A stretch of DNA of 64,000 nt, taken from positions 1 to 64,000 of the forward strand of contig NZ_AAVU01000035.1 of assembly GCF_000169095.1 (NCBI RefSeq), read 5' to 3'. The stretch is from Lyngbya sp. PCC 8106. Lineage in GTDB: Bacteria; Cyanobacteriota; Cyanobacteriia; Cyanobacteriales; Microcoleaceae. The notes beneath the pieces are model-generated. The model made no database searches, was not told the DNA's origin, and was given only the letters and a program-made list of their open reading frames with translations. The position numbers were made by a program, and so were the translations under genes. This document shows, in pieces, positions 9,847-18,058 of this stretch. Position 1 is the first letter of the stretch, and the number at the start of each line of letters is the position of its first letter.

Positions 9847-10611
9847 TTAGATTTTCTTTTGAAGGGATGCCTGCAAAGTATTGATATTCGTTCTTAGGGT
9901 AGGAGGTAATAATAAATCCTCATCTTGAATCTCTAAAACGGGCTTTAGTGCTTGAATTAATTGATTTAATTTATGTTTAGGAATTTGACCTTTTTCTACA
10001 ATTAAATTAAAACTAATTGCCTCTAAAAGAGTGGGGACATAGCTACGAAGTTCTAAATGACTCTGTTGATTTTTCACCACATTAACCAAAACATCAACAA
10101 CTTCAGATGAATTGTGACCCATTTCTGTTAAAGCAGTTGCTGCATGGCTGCGAATTTCTAAATTATCTTGTTGATCTTTGAGGACATCAATAAAAACGGC
10201 AATTGTTTCCGGTGAATCTTTTGCAATTGTTCTCAAAGTAAAGGCAACATTTCGGCGAACTTCCAAGTCATCCTGTTGATTTTCAACGACTTTAATTAAA
10301 GGTTGAATTGCTGCGGGTGAACTCTCTTTGATCAGACTCAAAGCAAAAGCGGCAATTCGGCGAACCTTGCTCGTACTATTTTGATCTAATACCGTAACAA
10401 TTAAAGGTTGAACTGCCTCTTTTTGGCATTGGATGACGTTTCCAAAGGGAGGGTCATAAAGTCTATTAACCGCTTGAAAATTTTCTATATTGGCTTGAAT
10501 TTCTGCCTCTGTACAGGTTTGTGCGTTGCTAGGACTTGCAGAAAGCAACGGTAACGAACAGCCCAACACAATGAATGCGAGGTTAATTTTCTTCTGGATA
10601 TTCACAACCAT
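9847..10611 (-). CDS. Exported HEAT-repeat protein
   Basis: The 254-residue product starts with a signal peptide (KKINLAFIVLGCSLPLLS, Ala/Ser-rich cleavage zone around residue 30). The rest is a run of helical repeats of about 36 residues, each resembling VRRIAAFALSLI or LEVRRNVAFTLRTI, the hallmark of HEAT/PBS-lyase-type repeats. These usually form protein-binding scaffolds. The protein would act outside the cytoplasmic membrane. No catalytic residues are visible and the partner is unknown. It is divergent from the Uma2 gene. Confidence 0.75.
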   Translation of the reverse strand: MVVNIQKKINLAFIVLGCSLPLLSASPSNAQTCTEAEIQANIENFQAVNRLYDPPFGNVIQCQKEAVQPLIVTVLDQNSTSKVRRIAAFALSLIKESSPAAIQPLIKVVENQQDDLEVRRNVAFTLRTIAKDSPETIAVFIDVLKDQQDNLEIRSHAATALTEMGHNSSEVVDVLVNVVKNQQSHLELRSYVPTLLEAISFNLIVEKGQIPKHKLNQLIQALKPVLEIQDEDLLLPPTLRTNINTLQASLQKKI

Positions 10612-10739
10612 AGAGTTACCTCAGAGGTGAGATGGAGAGCGTTAAATTTTTCTGATATTATAAGTGCTGTTTCGTCGGAAGTTTATTATCTTACAAAAAG
10701 GCGTTAAAATATTTACTGATCAATATCAATACAAAAAAC

Positions 10740-11336
10740 ATGATTGCCCTGTCTGACCATCATTCCCTAACTCCAGAAGAATACCTCGAACTCGAAACTC
10801 AAAGCCCCATCAAACACGAGTATATTGATGGCGAAATCTACGCAATGGCAGGAACCACCGACACCCATAATACAATTGCAGGAAACCTGTTTACTCTGAT
10901 TCGCACTCACCTACGCGGAACAAACTGTCGTGTTTATTTTGCGGATATAAAAGCTCGTCTCGAACAATGCAACTGTTTTTATTATCCTGATCTTCTCGTT
11001 ACTTGTGATACCCGAGATCAAGAAACTTCTACCTATAAACGCTTTCCCAAATTAATTATTGAAGTGCTTTCTGAGAGTACCGAAGGTTTTGATAGAGGAG
11101 ATAAATTCAACGATTACCAAACTCTAGATAGTTTGGAAGAATACGTTTTAGTTAATACTAAACATCAACGAGTCGAAATTTTCCAACGCCACAAGCAAGG
11201 AGAGTGGATTTTTAAAACCTATACTCCCAGTCAAGGCAGTTTTCCTCTCGAAAGTTTGAATTTAACGGTGTCTTTGATTGATGTCTATGAAGATGTTAGC
11301 TTTGAGAAGGATTCTACAGTTCCCTCAGAACCCTAA
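10740..11336 (+). CDS. Uma2 family (DUF820) putative endonuclease
   Basis: The 198-residue protein has the opening LTPEEYLELETQSPIKHEYIDGEIYAMAG and the core FADIKARL ... YYPDLLVTCD ... KLIIEVLSEST, in which the Asp and Glu of a PD-(D/E)XK nuclease fold are visible. Cyanobacterial genomes carry many Uma2 paralogues; their biological role is unsettled and no substrate is known. Start and length are normal for the family. A degenerate fragment that looks like the tail of another Uma2 protein occurs at 52405-52479. Confidence 0.88.
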   Translation: MIALSDHHSLTPEEYLELETQSPIKHEYIDGEIYAMAGTTDTHNTIAGNLFTLIRTHLRGTNCRVYFADIKARLEQCNCFYYPDLLVTCDTRDQETSTYKRFPKLIIEVLSESTEGFDRGDKFNDYQTLDSLEEYVLVNTKHQRVEIFQRHKQGEWIFKTYTPSQGSFPLESLNLTVSLIDVYEDVSFEKDSTVPSEP

Positions 11337-11436
11337 TTGAAATCTCTCGCTGACAACTCAATTTCTTTCCAGCAGACTCATTCCCAAAATCAATTTCTGA
11401 GTAGTAAACTTGAGTTGAAATCAACTTCAGAGATGG

Positions 11437-13149
11437 ATGATGAAAATTGCGATCGCACAACTCAATCCCACTGTCGGCGATATTACCGGAAACGCCCAAC
11501 GCATTCTTGATGCAGCCAAACAAGCCACAGAAGCGGGTTGTCAACTCCTGTTAACAACAGAATTGGCTTTGGTGGGTTATCCGCCTAGAGATTTGCTCAA
11601 CCGCCCCAGTTTTATCGAGGCTGCGATCGCCGAATTACAAGTCTTAGCGGCAAAAATTCCCCCTGAACTTACAGTTTTAGTCGGAACGGTACAACCGAAT
11701 TCTGAGTTTGAAAAACAAGGTGAAAAGCCTTTATTTAATAGTGCCGCATTAATTCAAAATAGCCAAGTTCAGCAGTTTTTTCAGAAGCGTTTGCTGCCCA
11801 CTTATGATGTATTTGATGAAGATCGTTATTTTGAAGGCGGAAAACAAAGCAAATATTTCACCTTATCTAATTCTACCTCATCTTTAAAAATTGGGGTAAC
11901 AATTTGCGAAGATTTATGGAATGACGAGGAATTTTGGGGGCGACAAAACTATACTTGTAATCCGATGAAAGCCCTGGCGGAGAAAGAGGTTGATTTGGTG
12001 GTAAATTTGTCTGCTTCTCCCTACCAAGCCAGCAAACAAAAACTCCGTCAAGCCATGCTTGGACACAGTGCTAAACGTTATTCTACCCCGATTATTTATG
12101 CCAATCAAGTCGGGGGAAATGATGATTTAATTTTTGATGGGTTTAGTTTGGTTTTTAATAAAACAGGTGAATTAGTTCAGTATTTAACCGGATTTGAAAC
12201 CGATTTTACGGTGGTTGAGTTTGATCTTGAAAAACGAGATGTCATCACTTCGGATTGGGTTAAATCTCTCGATCAACCTCAATCTTCTTTTCCTGAAAGT
12301 GAGGATGAAGAAATCTGGTTAGCGTTGGTTTTAGGTGTGCGAGATTATCTGCGAAAATGTGGGTTTTCTCAAGTTGTTTTGGGGTTAAGTGGGGGAATTG
12401 ATTCGTCATTAGTTGCGGCTATTGCAGCAGAAGCGGTGGGTAAAGAGAATGTTTTGGGGGTGTTAATGCCCTCTCCCTATAGTTCTGAACATTCGGTTAC
12501 AGATGCGGTAGAATTAGCAGAAAATTTAGGAATTAATACGAAAACTTTAGCGATTGCTGAGGCGATGAAAGCCTTCGATCAGGTCTTAGAACCTGTGTTT
12601 GCTGGAACTGAATTTGGCATTGCCGAAGAAAATATTCAATCCCGAATTAGAGGAACGTTATTAATGGCAATTTCTAACAAGTTTGGTCATCTGTTACTCT
12701 CAACTGGAAATAAGTCTGAAATGGCGGTGGGATATTGTACGCTGTATGGCGATATGAATGGGGGATTAGCGGTGATTGCGGATGTTCCCAAAATACGAGT
12801 TTATTCGATTTGCAAATGGTTAAATCAGCACTCAAATAAAGAGATTATTCCTAATAATATTTTAACAAAACCTGCCAGCGCTGAACTTAAACCGGGTCAA
12901 ATGGATTCAGATTCACTCCCACCCTATGAGATTTTAGATGATATTTTGCATCGATTAGTGGAAAAGCAGGAATCTGTTTCACAAATTATTGCCGCCGGAC
13001 ATGATTCTGAGATCGTTCAACAAGTCGTTAAATTAGTTATGCGGGCTGAGTTTAAACGCCGTCAAGCCCCTCCCGGTTTGAAAATTAGCGATCGCGCTTT
13101 TGGTACCGGGTGGCGGATGCCGATTGCTAAAATCAGTAGTGGGATCTAA
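11437..13149 (+). CDS. nadE: Glutamine-dependent NAD+ synthetase
   Basis: The enzyme converts deamido-NAD+ to NAD+, using ammonia released from glutamine. The 570-residue protein has an N-terminal nitrilase-type amidase domain (Glu in TELALVGYPPRDLL near residue 45, Cys in VTICEDLWN near 155) and a C-terminal ATP pyrophosphatase domain with the P-loop GLSGGIDSSLVAAIA (about residue 315) and LLSTGNKSEMAVGYCT. This is the usual two-domain form. Two adjacent ATG codons (11437, 11440) are both possible starts. It is cytosolic and probably essential. It stands alone in its transcription direction, ahead of a small membrane-protein gene. Confidence 0.95.
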   Translation: MMKIAIAQLNPTVGDITGNAQRILDAAKQATEAGCQLLLTTELALVGYPPRDLLNRPSFIEAAIAELQVLAAKIPPELTVLVGTVQPNSEFEKQGEKPLFNSAALIQNSQVQQFFQKRLLPTYDVFDEDRYFEGGKQSKYFTLSNSTSSLKIGVTICEDLWNDEEFWGRQNYTCNPMKALAEKEVDLVVNLSASPYQASKQKLRQAMLGHSAKRYSTPIIYANQVGGNDDLIFDGFSLVFNKTGELVQYLTGFETDFTVVEFDLEKRDVITSDWVKSLDQPQSSFPESEDEEIWLALVLGVRDYLRKCGFSQVVLGLSGGIDSSLVAAIAAEAVGKENVLGVLMPSPYSSEHSVTDAVELAENLGINTKTLAIAEAMKAFDQVLEPVFAGTEFGIAEENIQSRIRGTLLMAISNKFGHLLLSTGNKSEMAVGYCTLYGDMNGGLAVIADVPKIRVYSICKWLNQHSNKEIIPNNILTKPASAELKPGQMDSDSLPPYEILDDILHRLVEKQESVSQIIAAGHDSEIVQQVVKLVMRAEFKRRQAPPGLKISDRAFGTGWRMPIAKISSGI

Positions 13150-13214
13150 ATCTGGGCGTTTAGACTGATAAATAAAAATTGATATGAACAGAAACCTATG
13201 CTATAACAGACGAG

Positions 13215-13430
13215 GTGAAAAAATTAATCACAGTTTGCATCTTAATGATTATGCTGGAATCTGTTTATATTCTGGGTGCTGTAGCCACGTTTGTAGTTAG
13301 TCTAAGTACGTTTATAGGCGATCAATCGACTCCCAAAACTCACGGTATGTCTTGGTTAATTTTGCTAGAGGCTACATTGTTCTGGCCGATTGTTCTTCCA
13401 TTTGCTTGTTTGGAACGTCTTTTGAGTTAA
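13215..13430 (+). CDS. Small membrane protein of unknown function
   Basis: A 71-codon frame beginning with GTG after GACGAG encodes a protein with two hydrophobic stretches (residues 4-32 and 46-66) separated by a short polar loop STPKTHG. It is not recognised. It fits cleanly between nadE and the convergent SRPBCC gene, which makes it plausible as a real gene. It could also be a chance frame. Confidence 0.45.
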   Translation: MKKLITVCILMIMLESVYILGAVATFVVSLSTFIGDQSTPKTHGMSWLILLEATLFWPIVLPFACLERLLS

Positions 13431-13454
13431 AAATTAATCAATTTTTTATTTATT

Positions 13455-13901
13455 TTAGGATTTAGCATGAACGGCTAAGGCATAATCCCGAAACCGTTCT
13501 AGGTCTTCTTGAATCGTTGATTCAACGACTCGTCCCAAAAACAAATTATCCATCAGTTTACCCAAAATCCCCGGAATCGCATAGGAAAACGTTAGTTTAA
13601 CAATACTACTCCCATGACGATCATAAAAACGAATTGCCCCTTGATTCGGTAAACCATCAACCGATTCCCACTGAATAACTTGATAGGGAACCTGTTTCAA
13701 AATCCGAGACAACCAACTAAATTCAAACCGCCCTGCTGCCAATTTCCACCGGGATAATTCTGGATTATCTTCGAGAATTTTAACCGAGTCAATCCACTTC
13801 ATCCACCGGGGCATTTGTTCTAAATCAGACCAAAGACTCCAGGCTAATTCTATCGGAATTGGAACTTCAACTTGAACACTATGTTCTAACCAGTCTGCCA
13901 T
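13455..13901 (-). CDS. SRPBCC (START/Coq10-like) family protein
   Basis: From the ATG at 13901 the product has 148 residues (MADWLEHSVQVEVPIPIELAW...). The pattern of an initial amphipathic strand, LWSDLEQMPRWMKWIDSVKIL, a central beta sheet and a long C-terminal helix fits the SRPBCC ligand-binding fold (polyketide cyclase/Coq10 group). An in-frame upstream codon at 13955 is less likely because the extra residues do not fit the family. It follows crtQ with a 100-bp gap on the same strand. Pairing of such a gene with zeta-carotene desaturase is seen in other cyanobacteria, so a role near carotenoid or quinone lipids is an inference. Confidence 0.82.
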   Translation of the reverse strand: MADWLEHSVQVEVPIPIELAWSLWSDLEQMPRWMKWIDSVKILEDNPELSRWKLAAGRFEFSWLSRILKQVPYQVIQWESVDGLPNQGAIRFYDRHGSSIVKLTFSYAIPGILGKLMDNLFLGRVVESTIQEDLERFRDYALAVHAKS

Positions 13902-14001
13902 TATATTTTCGAGTTTATAGAGTAGATTTTTAAAGCAAGAGAGGGAAAGAGACAAGCATTAACAAACGTTAAAGATTCAAACTTTCCCGAACCATTATCA
14001 G

Positions 14002-15471
14002 TTAACCTGTTGTCACCACTGAGGGTTTCATCAAATTAGCTGTATTATTTAAAATCGCTTGTGCGGCTTGAAAACCGGAAATTGTCGCGCCTTCCATGCT
14101 ATCAATATAATCCTGTTGGGTGTAACTTCCAGCCAAGAAAAAGTTAGCAACAGGAGTCTTTTGAGGCGGACGATAAAGATCCATTCCCGGCGCTTCTCGA
14201 TAGAGAGATTGAGCCAATTTAACCACACTATACCAGGTCATGTTAAGTTCTCGGGAGGAGGGGAATAAATCATGCACCTGTTTGAGAACGTGTTGGGCAA
14301 TTTCTTCGTTACTTTGTTTGATAAACGGATCTCCGGGCGTTAATACTAATTGCAACAATGAACCTTCACCTTGACGATAATAATCCCCCGGACTGGTTAA
14401 GGCTAAATCAGCAAAACAAGAGAAATCAGCATCGGCAGTATACAACAAATTATCAATGCCAACCGCCCGTTCTAACTGTTGGCGTTGCTGAGGATCTTTG
14501 AGTTCTGTGACCCAACCATCAAAGCGCAATTGTACAGTTGCAACCGGCACCGTATCAAGCTTATAAATGTTATCAAACTCCGACCATTTGCGCCAATCTT
14601 GCGGTAATACTTTCTGCACTCCCGGAACATCACAAGCACAAACATAAGCATCCGCTGTGATCGTTTCTTGGGTTTCTCCTGAAGCGACAACCATTCCTGT
14701 TACATAGGTTTTGCCCTCTATTTCTGTCGATAGAATCTCTTTAATTCGCCGTCGGGTGTAGATTTTTGCGCCTCGTTCTTCGAGATAATTAATAATCGGT
14801 TTATGAAGATATTCATGGGGCGAACCTTCCAACATTCGCAACACCGAAGCCTCAGTTTTTGCTGCAAAAAATTGAAAAATAGTCAGCATACACCGGGCGG
14901 ATATATTTTCCGTATCGATAAAACCCAGTGCATAGGCAATCGGGTTCCACATCCGCTTTAAACTACCTTCTGAACCGCCATGACTGCGGAACCAATCGGC
15001 AAAACTAATCCGATCTAATTCTCGAATTATTTTCATCGCCCCCTCAAAGTCTACCAGTCCACGAACGAGAGGACTTGTACCTAAAGCGAGGGCATTTTTA
15101 AACTTATCATAAGACGAAAGCTGAGAGGTCGTAAAAAAGGCTTTGAGTCCGTTAAACGGGGCGCCTGTAATAAAGCGAAAATCTAAACTTCCGGTCATTC
15201 CCCCACGGTTAATAAAAGTGTGAGAATGCTCTTTTAACCGTAGGTTTTCAAAGGCTCCTACCTTTTTCATTAAATCAAACAGATGGTAATAACAACCAAA
15301 AAAGACGTGTAATCCCATCTCAACATGATTGCCATCGGGATCAACCCAACTGCCAACTTTACCGCCTACAAAGGGACGAGATTCAAAAATTTCAACTTGG
15401 TGTCCAGCCTCGACAAGATCGACGGCTGTGGCCATACCTGCTAAACCTGCTCCAGCGATCGCAACCCGCAT
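14002..15471 (-). CDS. crtQ: 9,9'-di-cis-zeta-carotene desaturase
   Basis: This plant-type enzyme desaturates zeta-carotene through neurosporene to lycopene, the step before cyclic carotenoids, at the thylakoid or cell membrane. The product shows the FAD-binding Rossmann motif VAIAGAGLAGMATAVDL at the N-terminus, FESRPFVGGKVGSW, and the C-terminal flavin motif LAGSYTQQDYIDSMEGATISG. Starting at the ATG at 15471 gives 489 residues, the usual length, and puts the Rossmann motif directly at the N-terminus; the frame is open further upstream but those residues are atypical. It is followed by the SRPBCC gene. Confidence 0.94.
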   Translation of the reverse strand: MRVAIAGAGLAGMATAVDLVEAGHQVEIFESRPFVGGKVGSWVDPDGNHVEMGLHVFFGCYYHLFDLMKKVGAFENLRLKEHSHTFINRGGMTGSLDFRFITGAPFNGLKAFFTTSQLSSYDKFKNALALGTSPLVRGLVDFEGAMKIIRELDRISFADWFRSHGGSEGSLKRMWNPIAYALGFIDTENISARCMLTIFQFFAAKTEASVLRMLEGSPHEYLHKPIINYLEERGAKIYTRRRIKEILSTEIEGKTYVTGMVVASGETQETITADAYVCACDVPGVQKVLPQDWRKWSEFDNIYKLDTVPVATVQLRFDGWVTELKDPQQRQQLERAVGIDNLLYTADADFSCFADLALTSPGDYYRQGEGSLLQLVLTPGDPFIKQSNEEIAQHVLKQVHDLFPSSRELNMTWYSVVKLAQSLYREAPGMDLYRPPQKTPVANFFLAGSYTQQDYIDSMEGATISGFQAAQAILNNTANLMKPSVVTTG

Positions 15472-16394
15472 TCTGCCCATCCATAACCTATTGTCTTCAC
15501 AGATTGTAACAAAAAATGAGAATCTAAACACTCTCGGGCTGGGTCTGGAAAAATCTTTTGTCTGTTCCCCCCAAACCTCCGCGAGAATACTGTTTCTTTG
15601 GAACCCCCTTTCTTGGTACAATTAGAGCCGGGCTTACACCGAAGCGGATTTGTTAGCCAACCCCGATCCCATTTTAGCCGCATAACTCTTGATCGTCAGT
15701 CAGTTTGAGGTGACTCCGACGCAGTTTACATAAGCATTTGAGCCGATCCGCCTCGTTATTTTTACGGTGGTGTTGCCCTCCAAGAGAATGGTGTGATAGG
15801 ATTTACTTAAGTAATCAGGGAACAGTAACAGCATTGTTTTGACGCATCTACAGAAGAGCAACTTTAACTGTTTGAGAAATCCAAATTTTGGGATAAAGTT
15901 TCACAGCTCCCGTTGGATTGATCATTAATATCTGGGATATAAAAGAGCATCAAACCCGCGCATTAATAGATGGGCAATGGCATTGTTTTAACGCATCTAT
16001 ATATCGGCAATGGCATTGTTAAAGAATCAGACAGTTTGGGACAAATTTACACGATACCCAAGCTAGATCTGTCGTTTTTCTCTGGGATATAAAAGAGCAT
16101 CAAACCCGCGCACTAATCAATCAGTAGCGGCATTGTTTGACCCGTCTATTAATCGGCAAAACAATGGCATCGCTTGAGAGAACCACGGCTTTTTTTGAAA
16201 AGCAATGGTGCTGATTCCTTGTGCTTCAAAAAATTGGCGAGTTATACCATTTCTCTAAAGTTGAGATACCGATGGTTTAGCTGAAACCCCTGGTATATAT
16301 ACTTCTGACTTCTGACTTGGTGACTTTCGCGATCGCGGTATTACCCTTCTTCTGAAAAATTTCTGATTTTTTTTATTCAACGAGAGTGCTACCC
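15472..16394. other. Long intergenic region between crtQ and the broken adhesin
   Basis: About 920 bp hold no convincing gene. The first 200 bp must contain the crtQ promoter. The centre holds the diverged tandem repeats described separately. The last 150 bp include a T-run after AGAACCACGG and should carry the adhesin promoter. Confidence 0.5.
15831..16150. repeat. Diverged tandem repeats with a 150-bp period
   Basis: The motif GCATTGTTTTGACGCATCTA begins at 15831, recurs with one change at 15980 and again in a shorter form at 16130, giving spacings of 149 and 150 bp. Between them TCTGGGATATAAAAGAGCAT and the following CAAACCCGCGCA recur at 15931 and 16081, again exactly 150 bp apart. The rest of each unit is only loosely similar (for example TTTGGGATAAAGTTTCAC against GTTTGGGACAAATTTACAC). 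No coding frame runs through them. Confidence 0.8.
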
Positions 16395-16583
16395 ATGTCT
16401 CAATTCAATATTTTCAACGGTCCGTCTTTACGCTTGGTTCAGACCATTCAGTTTTCTTCGATTTCTCTCAACCTCCGGAAAACTATTGTTTTTATCGATG
16501 CCAATGTAGATCGCTATCAATCTCTCTTGGACGAGATCAAATCAGAAATAGAAGTTCAAATCATAGATGGGGATCGAGACGGC
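16395..16583 (+). pseudogene. Adhesin pseudogene, segment 1: DUF4347 N-terminus
   Basis: The frame from the ATG at 16395 encodes KTIVFIDANVDRYQSLLDEI...VQIIDGDRDG, which matches the first 50-60 residues of DUF4347, the domain that opens many giant cyanobacterial adhesins. Homology stops at about 16583, where transposon sequence begins. The gene resumes in frame-like fashion at about 18059 with the last part of the same domain. About 70-75 residues that normally lie between (including the usual HIVSHG and YGCNVA segments) are missing, so the insertion was accompanied by a deletion. Confidence 0.75.
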
Positions 16584-17961
16584 AGTCAATTACCCCGACC
16601 CGCTAACGCTGAGGTCGGGGCTTGTATCTGGACTCCACCTCAACTCTAAGAATCTTTGCAGATTCTTAGCTTTGGTTTCTTCGTCCGACACATCGGGGGA
16701 TACTGACAAAATCCCCGTACTTGCCCAGTCTTGCCGAACAAGCAATGTTCTCATGGCTACATTTCGCGCTCCCACCAAATCAGCATGGAGTGTATAGCCA
16801 CAACACTCACATTTAAAAGTTAGACCCTGATTGGGTCTATTTTTTTTGGAGATATATCCACATCTGGGACACATCTGAGATGTGAACTGGGCTGGTACTT
16901 TTACAGCTAAAGACTGATTCAACACCGCCTTGTAGTCAATGAAGGAATGAAGTTCAGCAAAAGACCACTTCGCTTTATTGCGATTAGCCTTGCGCTGCTT
17001 CTTACTCGCTTTTTTCCCAGATTTAGAACGAGTTCGTTCTCTAATGTGCAAAAGATCCTCTAATCCAATTAAGCTGTGAGGTTGAGTAATCTGTTTACTG
17101 ATTTGGTGGTTCACGTCAGAGGTAAACCGTCTCTCTCTGCCAGATAACGCAACTAATCTGCGCGAGGGCTGACCGAGTGCCTTTCCTCTGCAAGGATTTC
17201 CTGGTTTTGTGATAGCGATTAGCTTTATGTCTAATCGCTTTACCAGAAAAGAACTGACTGCTGTTGTCTGTTTTGGCGGACACAGCTAAAAAACGTTGCC
17301 CGACATCGATACCTTGCACCTGTTTAATGGTGTAGGGGTCGATATCGGGCAAGTCTATTTCTAAGCTGACTAACAAGTAATAGGTTCTCGATCAAGCAGT
17401 ATAGTAGATTTTGGCGGAACCAATTTTTGCTCCCTGTTTAATCCAGTCAATGTGCTTGTTGTAGCCAGAATATTTAACAACAATGCGACCTGACAGGGTA
17501 ACTAAACTCACCTGATTATCTTTTTTCCAGGAATAATCTCGTTGGTAATTGAGGGTGCAGGTTCGGGAAGAAAACTTGCAAGGGTGATCTAACCCCTTAA
17601 ACAGTTTCTTCGTCTTCCCGTCTTTAATCGCTTGCTGGTTTTGTTTGAATTTTGTCCACTGCGTTTTGTAGGTTGCACCGACTTGGCGAGGGACGTTACA
17701 CGACATCTGGGCAGGAAGCTTAAATAAATCCCTGATGTCGTAATAGACGAGTTTCTGGAGTTTCGTTCCATTACTCAGTTTGTTGTTGGCGTAGGCTACC
17801 CGAGAAGCGTAGCTCAGTGCATCCCGATAAGCCAAAGTGACCTGTCTCACAGCTTCTTTTTGCTCTGGAGACAGGTCTAATTTTCACTTGGCGGTCACAA
17901 CTTGCTTCACAGATAAACCTTCACGAAATGTTTTCTAGCTTAACGAAGGTGAAGCTGAATT
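16584..17961 (-). mobile_element. IS200/IS605-type element with decayed tnpB, inserted in the adhesin
   Basis: The element carries a tnpB-like gene only; no tnpA is present. One end has the hairpin CCCCGACC (16593-16600) with GGTCGGGG (16613-16620). The other end lies near the TTGAC sequence (minus strand) at 17962-17966 upstream of tnpB. The subterminal hairpin and the lack of inverted terminal repeats or target duplication fit the single-strand-transposing IS200/IS605 family. Exact ends are uncertain by some tens of bases. Confidence 0.75.
16590..17910 (-). pseudogene. tnpB-type nuclease pseudogene (multiple disablements)
   Basis: The likely original start is GTG at 17910 (VKQVVTAK...). 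It is followed by an in-frame TGA at 17884-17886, a second in-frame TGA at 17392-17394 (after AKIYYTA), and a frameshift near 17150-17160. After that the third segment resumes with RLVALSGRERRFTSDVNHQI and runs to 16590. The RuvC and zinc-ribbon regions are recognisable: VQGIDVGQRFLAV holds the first catalytic Asp, CPRCGYISKKN and CECCGY are the zinc ligands, and HADLVGARNVAM is the last RuvC motif. The final residues are read through the terminal hairpin. With at least two stops and one frameshift it cannot make active protein. Confidence 0.85.
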
Positions 17962-18013
17962 GTCAAGTAGCAATTTTCGGGGCATCGAGTCCCTCAATTG
18001 CTGCGCTATTCCT

Positions 18014-18050
18014 CCCCACGCCGTTTCGCTACGCTTCACTGAGCGTGGGG
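18014..18050. repeat. Small palindromic repeat at the transposon/adhesin junction
   Basis: CCCCACGC (18014-18021) pairs with GCGTGGGG (18043-18050), followed by ACTCCCGCGC. A related palindrome with GCGGGGAACCCGCGCAC occurs near 35215-35240, which suggests a small dispersed palindromic repeat family. Confidence 0.55.
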
Positions 18051-18058
18051 ACTCCCGC

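Noticed and set aside
17960..18058. N-terminus of the middle adhesin segment as a true gene start
   Set aside because: The first 33 residues come from transposon and palindrome sequence; family homology starts at about 18059.
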